A stretch of 64,000 nt of DNA, taken from Arthrobacter beigongshangensis (lineage in GTDB: Bacteria > Bacillota > Bacilli > Bacillales_A > Planococcaceae). Below the pieces are notes generated by a model. That model made no database searches and was not told the origin of the DNA. It saw only the letters and a program-made list of their open reading frames with translations. Made by a program: the position numbers and the translations under genes. Numbering within the stretch: position 1 is the stretch's first letter; each line of letters begins with the position of its first letter. Positions 49,453-57,655 of this stretch are shown here, one piece after another. The DNA is taken from contig NZ_JADHDX010000011.1 in assembly GCF_016820585.1 (NCBI RefSeq), forward strand, positions 1 to 64,000, read 5' to 3'.

Positions 49453-50376
49453 ATGAAAGAAATAGAGAAGCCGTCTAACCTATGTAATGAGTTTGCTAGA
49501 ATACTTGGTTCTACACCAGGTGTTGTGAATGGAGTTTGTTTAGCGACTAGGTCGCGGACAAATTTGCATCCAATCGTATTAGGCAGAAGGGCAGAATCCT
49601 TTATGTTTGTTCCCCAAGCATTTTCATTTGAGAATTTAGATCGTGAGGGGAGAGGACTATGTCTTGGTGAGACTGTTATTCTCCAAGAGGAAATTAATCC
49701 ATTTATGAGTAGGCTGCGCGAACATAATATTATTGTCACGGCGGTACACAATCATTGGCTTTTTGATGACCCAAGACTTATGTATATGCATTTTGAGTCG
49801 ATCGACCGTCCACTTAATTTTGCAAGAAAAGTTCGAGATGCAATGGGGGTTCTAACCTCACGGGATATTCATGGAAAGATAAGATCGCGCCATGATGAAA
49901 TCAATGATCATCGCGATTCAAGAAACTTTGATTCTAGATCAAGTAATCGTCATTCGAATGGATCTGAAATTTGCAATGAATTTAATCGGATACTTGGTGG
50001 AACGATGCATACATTTGAAAATGGCCAATGTATTGCGATGAAATCACGTCTCAATATCAAGCCTGAGGTTCTTGGCATTCATGGTCGTTCCTTCCTGCTG
50101 ATTCCCCAGATGTTTGCTTTTGAATCAATGACAAATGACGGTCTTGCGCTTTGTAGTGGAGAAACGGTTATTCTTGAGGAGGAGATTAATCCTTTTATTA
50201 GTGAGCTTAGAAGATCTGGAATTATCGTAACGGCTGTCCATAATCATTGGCTTTTTGAAGATCCTCGATTGATGTTCATGCACTGGGAATCCATCGATGA
50301 GCCGCTCTCTTTTGCGAGAAAAGTAAGGAATGCGTTAGATGTGCTAACGACTAGGGATGTTGTTGCAAAAAGATGA
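49453..50376 (+). CDS. Tandem DUF1259 (LppY/LpqO-like) protein
   Basis: 307 residues made of two copies of one about 130-residue domain, joined by a Ser/Arg/Asp-rich linker (residues 143-175). Each copy has CNEFxRILG, VLGxxxxSFxxxPQ, LCxGETVILxEEINPF and the signature VTAVHNHWLFxDPRLMxMHxES. No signal peptide. LppY/LpqO-type domains are of unknown function; the HNHW cluster suggests a metal or ligand site. AGAAGGAG site. Confidence 0.85.
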   Translation: MKEIEKPSNLCNEFARILGSTPGVVNGVCLATRSRTNLHPIVLGRRAESFMFVPQAFSFENLDREGRGLCLGETVILQEEINPFMSRLREHNIIVTAVHNHWLFDDPRLMYMHFESIDRPLNFARKVRDAMGVLTSRDIHGKIRSRHDEINDHRDSRNFDSRSSNRHSNGSEICNEFNRILGGTMHTFENGQCIAMKSRLNIKPEVLGIHGRSFLLIPQMFAFESMTNDGLALCSGETVILEEEINPFISELRRSGIIVTAVHNHWLFEDPRLMFMHWESIDEPLSFARKVRNALDVLTTRDVVAKR

Positions 50377-50551
50377 AATACTTTAGCGTGCAAAGCAGTG
50401 TTAGAAAACAGACTGCGACTGCATAAAATAATTGATGGAAAGGCGCTTTGAGCATTTGCTTGAAGGGCTTTTTTAGTACGGGAGTGAATAACTTACTTTC
50501 AAATCATACCCCACATGGATTAATTAGCTTTATTCGTGTGTCGCTTACTCA

Positions 50552-51331
50552 TTGTTTTTATATTTAAGGGAAAGAAGATGCCATGATTGGGAAGGAATAG
50601 AGTATTATTATGCTAGAGTATATACAGGGAAACCATTAGGAGAGGGAACTTTTCTACTTGAAGGGAGCAAGAACGAACTGAAAGTTAAAATTGAAAATGA
50701 AATGCTTACGTGTAATGTTCAATATGGTAATCGAAAGAAGTTATCCATACATATAGATCCGTTTGGCTTTATAACCGTGAAAGCGCCTAAAGGTACGAGT
50801 GAAGAAGTAATTGTCAGAGTAATAGAAAGTAAAGGGAAATGGATACTCGAGAAAATTCATGAAATTAGTCTAGCCCAAGAAGCACCGAAGGCAAGAGAGT
50901 ATCACGCGCAAGGGAAGTTCTTATATCTTGGAAGGGAACGTTTTCTTCATGAACTAATTGAGATAAATGAATTAGAAGAAGAGGCACTTAAAAGAAATCT
51001 TAAGAAGTTTTATATTAATAGCTGTAAAACGATTGTAGCGGAACGGGTAAAAATATATCAAAAACAACTGAAAGTAACCCCTAAAATGATTGAAATCATT
51101 GAGTCTAAGGCGAAGTGGGGGAGTTGTAGTTCGGATCGAAATCTAGCTTTTAATTATCGTCTAGCGATGGCTCCAATTGACGTCATTGATTACGTAGTTA
51201 TCCATGAATTATGCCATATCCATCATATGAATCATGATCGCTCGTTTTGGAGACGTGTGGGTAGTATTATGCCGGAGTATAAAGAGAAGGAAGAGTATTT
51301 GGCGAGAAATGGTCATTTGATGACACTTTAA
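50552..51331 (+). CDS. YgjP-like metallopeptidase (M48/DUF45)
   Basis: About 259 residues. The C-terminal half is clear: SKAKWGSCSSDRNLAFNYRL and the zinc site VIHELCHIHHMNHDRSFWRRV, as in YgjP/SprT-type enzymes. The central ISLHIDPFGFITVKAPKG-like stretch fits the family. The first 50 residues look unusual and the start is uncertain; a start at the Met near 50700 is possible. No strong ribosome site was found for either. Confidence 0.8.
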   Translation: MFLYLRERRCHDWEGIEYYYARVYTGKPLGEGTFLLEGSKNELKVKIENEMLTCNVQYGNRKKLSIHIDPFGFITVKAPKGTSEEVIVRVIESKGKWILEKIHEISLAQEAPKAREYHAQGKFLYLGRERFLHELIEINELEEEALKRNLKKFYINSCKTIVAERVKIYQKQLKVTPKMIEIIESKAKWGSCSSDRNLAFNYRLAMAPIDVIDYVVIHELCHIHHMNHDRSFWRRVGSIMPEYKEKEEYLARNGHLMTL

Positions 51332-51341
51332 ATAAACGGAG

Positions 51342-52463
51342 TTGATCCTAATCAAAACTAAAGCCGATAATCCATTTATCTATTTCTTTGTGGAACCCGA
51401 TGTCGTTTTTGTTTATCATATCGAAAAACTACAATATGTAACAGTTTCTGATTTTATGGCTAGTTTACATAGTTGCGAGACGTTTGAAATCAATCATGAA
51501 GACGATTTTGAGGCGTTCGACCATCGAAAAAGTCAGCCGATTGAAGGAAGAGGATTTTTTATCAATCAAGATGGTATGAACGAGATGGTAGAAGAAATTA
51601 ATAAACATATTCAAAAGGTAAGACATGTGAAGGGGCTAGGAGATCAATTAGGTGCAGTTCATATCGTTACTTCAGAATCCGCAGCAGGTTCTTTAAGAGT
51701 GGGACTTGAAAAGTCGAATACTATTATTGGATTCCCAGACAGTTTTTCGGCCGGACCATTGTGGAAGCTAGATGAGAAGGTTGGTCAAAGTTTTCGTGCA
51801 GAATGGCTAGCAGAAAATATTAACTATGAGAACGATGATTATGAATATGAAAATAAAGTGAGCAATACATTGCGTGAGATTGAAGATATAGCCAATCATG
51901 TTCCAATCTATATTTGGTATGGTAATAATGCTGATGAACAAACAGCTCTCTGTTTTTATCTCTATTTATTGCGAGATAGGAAAAATGATACTTTCCTTAT
52001 GAATTCGACTGAATTTCATGAAAGATACGGTGTTGCTGTAGAAGGACAACTCATTTTTCATACGGGGCAAATGGATGGGGAAATTTTAAGAACATTTACT
52101 GGAAATCATAAAGAGAACAAACCATTATCAGAAAACAAGCGAATTCAATATCATCGAGAATGGGAAAAGCTATCCGAAACGACAGATGTCTTACGTGTGT
52201 GGATAGATGATAAAATTCAAGGTGTGCCAGAGTACCATTATGATTCAGTTATCCTCGAAACAATAGAAGAGCTACATAAAGAACAAGGCACGAAAGATTT
52301 TATCAAGACGGGCAGTGTACTTGGGGAAATAATAGAGAGAATAGATGTGGACATAGATATTTTCTTTTTAGAATACCGGATTCGGCATTTAGTCTACAGC
52401 GGGGCACTTGGGTTAAAAGGAATCCCCAAATCAATGAGGCACTACAGTGTAAAACTTCGGTGA
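51342..52463 (+). CDS. DUF1835/DUF3658 domain protein
   Basis: 373 residues. About 100 N-terminal residues, then the DUF1835 block AVHIVTSESAAGSLRVGLE, FPDSFSAGPLWKLD and YIWYGNNADEQTALCFYLYLL, and a C-terminal DUF3658-like part (IDIFFLEYRIRHLVYSGAL). Function unknown. The start is doubtful: the TTG at 51342 directly follows GGAG with no spacing, and the first Met is about 40 codons in. It follows the metallopeptidase gene by 10 bases. Confidence 0.78.
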   Translation: MILIKTKADNPFIYFFVEPDVVFVYHIEKLQYVTVSDFMASLHSCETFEINHEDDFEAFDHRKSQPIEGRGFFINQDGMNEMVEEINKHIQKVRHVKGLGDQLGAVHIVTSESAAGSLRVGLEKSNTIIGFPDSFSAGPLWKLDEKVGQSFRAEWLAENINYENDDYEYENKVSNTLREIEDIANHVPIYIWYGNNADEQTALCFYLYLLRDRKNDTFLMNSTEFHERYGVAVEGQLIFHTGQMDGEILRTFTGNHKENKPLSENKRIQYHREWEKLSETTDVLRVWIDDKIQGVPEYHYDSVILETIEELHKEQGTKDFIKTGSVLGEIIERIDVDIDIFFLEYRIRHLVYSGALGLKGIPKSMRHYSVKLR

Positions 52464-52591
52464 TGCGTCAGCATTAAATAGTTAGGGTGCCATTCATGGT
52501 TCTATTACGTAGAAGATAGAAAATTGGACAATAAGAATAGCAATCATTACAATTTGTTTGGAACTAAAATTAAATCAAGGGGTGGACGGAT

Positions 52592-53065
52592 ATGTATCGT
52601 AAAGTAGAGGATTTCTTAGAAGACTGGACTGTTTCGTATGAGGGAACCACCAATGTAATTAAGGCAATGATCGATGAAAAGCTTGATCAATCCATTGTGG
52701 AAGATCATAGCACGCTTGGCTGGTTAGCTTGGCATTTAGTTGGAGCAGCAGGCGCTTATGGACAGTTTGCTGGATTAAAAGTGCAAGGACCCGGACGAAA
52801 TGATCTACAACCAACAAGCGTTCAGGAAATTTCCCAGGCGTATGAAGCAATCGCTCATGCGATTAAGGAAGAAGCAACGAAGCTTACCGACGAAGACTTG
52901 CTGGAAGAGGTTAAGAGTTTTACAGGGGAAACGAAACGCGGAAAGCTATTACGCGGACTTATCAATCACCAAACACACCACCGCGGGCAAATGACGGTTC
53001 TTCTGCGTCAAGCGGGTTTAACAGTACCGCCGATAATGGGACCCACAAAGGAAATGCAAGGATAA
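52592..53065 (+). CDS. DinB family protein
   Basis: 157 residues, four-helix bundle. The three metal His of DinB/YfiT-like proteins are visible: LGWLAWHLVGAAG, and LINHQTHHRGQMTVLLRQAG. Such proteins include thiol-dependent enzymes; the substrate is unknown. AAGGGGTGG site. Ends at a clear terminator. Confidence 0.9.
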   Translation: MYRKVEDFLEDWTVSYEGTTNVIKAMIDEKLDQSIVEDHSTLGWLAWHLVGAAGAYGQFAGLKVQGPGRNDLQPTSVQEISQAYEAIAHAIKEEATKLTDEDLLEEVKSFTGETKRGKLLRGLINHQTHHRGQMTVLLRQAGLTVPPIMGPTKEMQG

Positions 53066-53109
53066 GAAACAGTACAAACAATTTGTTCTATCTTCGCAAT
53101 AATAAGAAG

Positions 53110-53148
53110 AAGCCGATTCTCTTTCATAAGTAGAGAATCGGCTTTTCT
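53110..53148 (+). terminator. Terminator after the DinB gene
   Basis: AAGCCGATTCTCT pairs with AGAGAATCGGCTT, followed by TTCT. Confidence 0.88.
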
Positions 53149-53310
53149 AGATCTAGATCATGGCGCTAGGCGCTCATTCAATCGATCTTTTCTTGTATTT
53201 TTTAAAAGCATGGATTATAATATTTATAGGAACAAGTGTTGTTTATTTTTTGTAAGGAACCATGTTATACTGAAGGAAATACTTGAATTTAAAAGAAGGG
53301 AGGAAAAAGA

Positions 53311-53679
53311 GTGGATGTAGTTTTACAAGAAATAAAAAACGAATTAAACGAAATGCGTAAACAAATGGCAACCAAAGAAGACATTGCGAATATGGCGACC
53401 AAAGAAGACATGGCGAATATGGCAACCAAAGAAGACCTATCGAAGCTAGCGACGAAAGCGGATGTTGCAGATATCCCATTGATTAAACAAGCTGTGTTGG
53501 AATCACGTCAAGAACTTGCTGCCGTGAAAGAAACGGTGGATGATATGAAAATCGATATCCATGAATTAAAAGAAAATGATATTCGATTTGAAGAAATTTT
53601 ATTACATCAACGAAAATTGATTGACTTGCTAACGATCAAGACATCAGATCATGAAGCACAGTTGAAATGGGTTAGGTGA
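53311..53679 (+). CDS. Small coiled-coil protein with ATKED repeats
   Basis: 122 residues, no recognised family. After a short helix come four 9-residue repeats of (M)ATKEDxANM (residues 20-54; two in a near-exact 27-nt tandem), then a long charged coiled coil ending LLTIKTSDHEAQLKWV. Likely cytosolic and oligomeric. Starts at GTG after GGGAGG. It resembles in style the coiled-coil gene at 56983; together they flank the SgrR/MFS pair. Confidence 0.75.
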   Translation: MDVVLQEIKNELNEMRKQMATKEDIANMATKEDMANMATKEDLSKLATKADVADIPLIKQAVLESRQELAAVKETVDDMKIDIHELKENDIRFEEILLHQRKLIDLLTIKTSDHEAQLKWVR

Positions 53680-53715
53680 ATGAGTTGGAAGTAGTTGAAA
53701 TACGCCACGGATACA

Positions 53716-53760
53716 AAAAGTAGCAATCACATCTATTCTTAGAAGTGATTGCTACTTTTC
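53716..53760 (+). terminator. Terminator after the coiled-coil gene
   Basis: AAAAGTAGCAATCAC pairs with GTGATTGCTACTTTT. T/A-rich on both sides, so it may also serve the leftward gene ending at 53810. Confidence 0.85.
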
Positions 53761-53809
53761 TATTTCTAAAACGGCTTCATTGGAGTTGTTCTAGAATTAG
53801 GTACTTTTT

Positions 53810-55459
53810 TCACTCAATATTCGGTCTAACCCATACCTTAGAAAAATCAATATAACCAAAATGCTTTATATTGATGTTCATCAAATCGGCGGAGAATGGA
53901 ATTTGACGTTTAGCGTAATATAACGGAATCATGACAGAGTTTTCAAGCAGTACTTTTTCTACCTTCAGATTTAAGGCTGTCCAATCCTCGAAGGGGGTAT
54001 GCGCATAGTCAGCTAGATAGCTGTTTAGTGTGGGTTCATTTTTAAAGATCGCTGCTAATGGTGAGTACCCATTTTTAAGAAGCTGGAAAAATGAGAAGTT
54101 TTGATTCATCTCGAATATTTCACCATGAATAAAAAGGTCGAACGATTGGTTACGGGCATCATCATAAAGATTATCGGTAAAGGAAATTTGTTTTAATTCA
54201 ATAGGGACGCCCTCTTTTTCTAATATTTCTTTTAGCCACATCGTTGTTTCTTGTATATAATTTACTATTTTCAAAACAAGTGGTGTGGAAAACTCTGGAC
54301 GTTTCACTTCTGGGATTGTGTAAGTTTGACTTTGCCCAATTAGGAAACCTTCGTGGTTAGGCAGCAGACGGGAGTCAGCTTGGCTAATAGTATGACGATG
54401 TTTTGCAATGACATAATGGACATAGTCACGAATTTCCTTGCGCCGAATTGCTGAATTACGAAATGAATTCATAATGACGACGCCGAAGCCAGAATCACCT
54501 TCCACCTGAAATGTGGGCTGGTCTTCTATTTGTGTTGTTGATCGATACGCGATTTCGAAGTCTTCAGGGACTTGCACAAATTCTACAAGGTCTACTAAAG
54601 GTCTTTCACCAAAATAATCTTTAAAAGCGGCTAAAGTTGTTTTCGAATCAAGGTTATCTTGAACATAAAAGCAACCTGTTCCCAGCAGTTCATCCTTACT
54701 TTCTTTATAAATACTCGCATTCATTGTTCCAAGCATATGTAAACAATAGCTACAGCCATCTGGGTAATAAATATCGATGACTAATGGAGCGGGAGCATCG
54801 ATATGGTGTATAGGTGCCCACAACTCTTGAAACTGTGGGTGATTGCGTAGCTTATTCAAACAAACGACGATATCTTCGGCAGTCAATATAGATCCATCAT
54901 GGAATCGGATATCTTTTTTTATATACAATCGAAGTTTGGATATAGTGACATCCCAGCTATGTGCAAGTTCAGGTAGGACAGTACTTTGCTCATCGACAGT
55001 AACGAGTCGATTAAAGATATTTGCAACTATATTCGCACTACTTACATCGGCAGCTTGTAGAGGATGCATCGTTAGAAATGGGAACCTTTTTGGAATCACA
55101 AGCTTATCATTGGAAGTTTGAAGATAGCCAAATTTCGAACGAAATGTATTTAGTAAACGCTGTTTACTATCGAGCGACCAATCTAATTCTAAATATTTGC
55201 TACTGAGTTCAACGGGTTCTTCAATAATTATCCTCGTAACTTGCTCTTCAAAAATAGCTTCTACATTTTTTAGCCACAGAAGCGTAGATACATTGCCCCT
55301 ACCAAGTCCTGAAGTAAACGTCAGCCATCCTTCTGTAGACCATTTTTGTATATAACGTGTCGTTTGTTTAGCACTTAAATGAAGCACTTCTGCTAGTTCT
55401 TTTTGTTTGATATTACCAGATGGAACCGATTTCCATAAAGTTAATAAGTATGTATCCAT
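53810..55459 (-). CDS. SgrR-like regulator: HTH plus solute-binding domain
   Basis: About 549 residues. Residues 1-50 form a winged-helix (KQKELAEVLHLSAKQTTRYIQKWSTEGW) and 110-549 match extracellular solute-binding family 5 (FLTMHPLQAADVSSANIVANIF, LPELAHSWDV, RFHDGSILTAEDIV), the architecture of SgrR. In enterobacteria SgrR senses sugar phosphate stress; here it more likely senses a small ligand and controls the divergent MFS gene. The Met at 55459 is chosen for spacing to AAAAGGAG. Confidence 0.88.
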   Translation of the reverse strand: MDTYLLTLWKSVPSGNIKQKELAEVLHLSAKQTTRYIQKWSTEGWLTFTSGLGRGNVSTLLWLKNVEAIFEEQVTRIIIEEPVELSSKYLELDWSLDSKQRLLNTFRSKFGYLQTSNDKLVIPKRFPFLTMHPLQAADVSSANIVANIFNRLVTVDEQSTVLPELAHSWDVTISKLRLYIKKDIRFHDGSILTAEDIVVCLNKLRNHPQFQELWAPIHHIDAPAPLVIDIYYPDGCSYCLHMLGTMNASIYKESKDELLGTGCFYVQDNLDSKTTLAAFKDYFGERPLVDLVEFVQVPEDFEIAYRSTTQIEDQPTFQVEGDSGFGVVIMNSFRNSAIRRKEIRDYVHYVIAKHRHTISQADSRLLPNHEGFLIGQSQTYTIPEVKRPEFSTPLVLKIVNYIQETTMWLKEILEKEGVPIELKQISFTDNLYDDARNQSFDLFIHGEIFEMNQNFSFFQLLKNGYSPLAAIFKNEPTLNSYLADYAHTPFEDWTALNLKVEKVLLENSVMIPLYYAKRQIPFSADLMNINIKHFGYIDFSKVWVRPNIE

Positions 55460-55564
55460 CATACACTCCTTTTGAAAAGTGGACATATATATTTATATTG
55501 TCCATTTTTTCTTTTGTACGTCTAGTTTAACATTGATTCTACAAAAGACAGAGGGGGTTGCAAC

Positions 55565-56791
55565 ATGACTTGGAAAGACTATCCACAAAATCTTAAAGTT
55601 CGCTTAGTCACATCTTTCTTAAATCGTGCTGTCTCATCGGCAGTCATGCCGTTTATGGCCTTATTTTTTGCGCAGGAAATAAGCAAAGTTTGGGCGGGTA
55701 TCTTTTTATTATTTACAGTCGTCGTTAGTTTTTTTATTAATTTGATTGGTGGCTATATTTCTGATCGCTTTCCACGTAAAAGAGTATTGGTCCTCACTTC
55801 ATTAGCAAGTGCGTGCATGTTTTTGGTTATGACAATAAGCTTATATCCTAAAGATAATATTATTTGGTTATTTGCAATTGCTTACGTACTTTATATTGTG
55901 ACGAGTAATCTTGGGCGACCAGCGATGAATGCTCTTATTATGGATTCGACCACACCAGATAATCGGAAAGCTGTTTATGCGCTTGATTATTGGCTTGTGA
56001 ATTTGTCGTTGGCGATTGGGGCTGCGCTTGGTGGCCTGTTGTATGTACATCACCAAATCGAGTTGTTCGCATTCCTAACAATTACTTCGATCAGCTTACC
56101 GATTGCTTATAAAATCTGGCTCATTGATGAACAAACGATTCGGTTTGAAAAGCAGCATCAGAATGTGTTGTTGGATGTCATCCAAAGCTATAAAATTGCT
56201 TTTCAAGATAGTCCATTTGTCAAAGTTGTACTTGGCTCCATGTTTATCTTTGCAGCGGAATTTTCTTTAAATAGCTATATTGGGGTTCGTCTGGCGGAAT
56301 CATTTGAATCAATATATATTGGCGGATTTGAAGTGGCAGGTGTACGCATGTTAAGTATTCTTAATATCGAAAACATGCTGCTCGTTGTCTGCTTTACGTT
56401 CATGATTAATAAGTTTACAGATCGTTTTAATAAGAGAAAAGTATTGCTGTTAGGTCTTATTATATATAGTATCGGTTATGTTACGGTCATGTCAGCAAAT
56501 ATTTGGTATATATTGCTGCTGTTTAATTTGATTGCTGCGCTTGGTGAACTCATCTATTCACCTGTACGTAATGCAGAGCAAGCAAATATGATTCCAGTAG
56601 ATAAACGAGGTTCTTATTCGGCCTTTTCGAACATTTCATTTAGTGGAGCAGACTTAATCGCTCGTTCAACCATTATCATAGGCGCTTATCTAATCCCTAC
56701 GATGATGTCCGTTTATATCGGAATTATTTTGATGATCGGTATTTTCCTGTTGTATACGGGTTTGTTTTGGAGGAAATCAGTTAAAGTGTAA
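55565..56791 (+). CDS. MFS transporter
   Basis: 408 residues, about 12 membrane helices. Conserved loop GGYISDRFPRKRVLV between helices 2 and 3, and DRFNKRKVLLLG in the second half. Typical of drug or metabolite efflux. Divergent from the SgrR-like regulator with about 100 bp between them, a common pair in Bacillales. GAGGGGG site and terminator downstream. Confidence 0.9.
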   Translation: MTWKDYPQNLKVRLVTSFLNRAVSSAVMPFMALFFAQEISKVWAGIFLLFTVVVSFFINLIGGYISDRFPRKRVLVLTSLASACMFLVMTISLYPKDNIIWLFAIAYVLYIVTSNLGRPAMNALIMDSTTPDNRKAVYALDYWLVNLSLAIGAALGGLLYVHHQIELFAFLTITSISLPIAYKIWLIDEQTIRFEKQHQNVLLDVIQSYKIAFQDSPFVKVVLGSMFIFAAEFSLNSYIGVRLAESFESIYIGGFEVAGVRMLSILNIENMLLVVCFTFMINKFTDRFNKRKVLLLGLIIYSIGYVTVMSANIWYILLLFNLIAALGELIYSPVRNAEQANMIPVDKRGSYSAFSNISFSGADLIARSTIIIGAYLIPTMMSVYIGIILMIGIFLLYTGLFWRKSVKV

Positions 56792-56797
56792 TTCACA

Positions 56798-56840
56798 ATT
56801 TTGGGCCATCCTTCTACATAAAAAGGGTGGCCCAAAATAC
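56798..56840 (+). terminator. Terminator after MFS gene
   Basis: ATTTTGGGCCA(T)CC pairs with GGTGGCCCAAAAT around an A-rich loop. Confidence 0.85.
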
Positions 56841-56982
56841 ATACGAGTGTCCTATTAATTGTCATCGACCGAAACACATAACCATGCTATAATTTAATTA
56901 CTCCGTATTCTTAACTATGCAATCATTACCCCAACACTTGACCCCAATCCTATGCTAATAAAATTAAAAGGGATGTGCTCGA

Positions 56983-57378
56983 ATGACAGAGAATATCTTA
57001 GATGTTTTGCGTTCGGTTATTAGAGAAGAATTACAACCTGTGAAGCAAGAGCTACAACATTTAAATCAACGTATGGAAAAAGTGGAAATTCGCTTGGATA
57101 ATATAGAAATACGTTTGGAGAAAGTAGAAACCCGTTTGGATAACCTAGAAAATCGTGTTGGTTCAATAGGAGTAGATTTAGCTGAAGTAAAAGATAAAGT
57201 ATCTGCAATTGATGCTAGGCAGCAAATACTCTATGAGCAAACTGCTAAGTTGAGTGAGTATCATGCAGAGACAATTGCCTGTTTTGACCAGCTGGCTATG
57301 AAAGAGGATCTAGAATATTTTGATAAAAAATTGGGCGAGCATGATCGGGAAATCTTTAAAATGAAACATGGTGCCTGA
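56983..57378 (+). CDS. Small coiled-coil protein with heptad repeats
   Basis: 131 residues. Residues 30-60 are near-perfect 7-residue repeats (VEIRLDN, IEIRLEK, VETRLDN, LENRVGS), followed by more coiled coil and LAMKEDLEYFDKKLGEHDREIF. No recognised family; cytosolic. Its own terminator follows. Similar size and style to the gene at 53311. Confidence 0.75.
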   Translation: MTENILDVLRSVIREELQPVKQELQHLNQRMEKVEIRLDNIEIRLEKVETRLDNLENRVGSIGVDLAEVKDKVSAIDARQQILYEQTAKLSEYHAETIACFDQLAMKEDLEYFDKKLGEHDREIFKMKHGA

Positions 57379-57392
57379 ATAGTTAAAAAAGT

Positions 57393-57430
57393 AGTTCCTG
57401 CCAATCATCCGTATTGGTAGGAACTTTTTT
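57393..57430 (+). terminator. Terminator after coiled-coil gene
   Basis: AGTTCCTGCCAAT pairs with ATTGGTAGGAACT, followed by TTTTT. Confidence 0.9.
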
Positions 57431-57655
57431 ACTCTATTCAGATACTAATGATTAACTTCAAACAACATATTATTTCAAGAAAACTGAATGAAGTGCTGCC
57501 TGTCATTGCAAATAACATTTCGAAAAGGGAAATCGAGTGATAAAGATGTTAGTATAAAAATAGTATTTAAAAGCTCGAGAAAGTGCTTAGTATATGAACA
57601 TGGTCTTGAATGATAGGACATATGTATATATAAGAAATTTTAAGTAGAGGTATTG

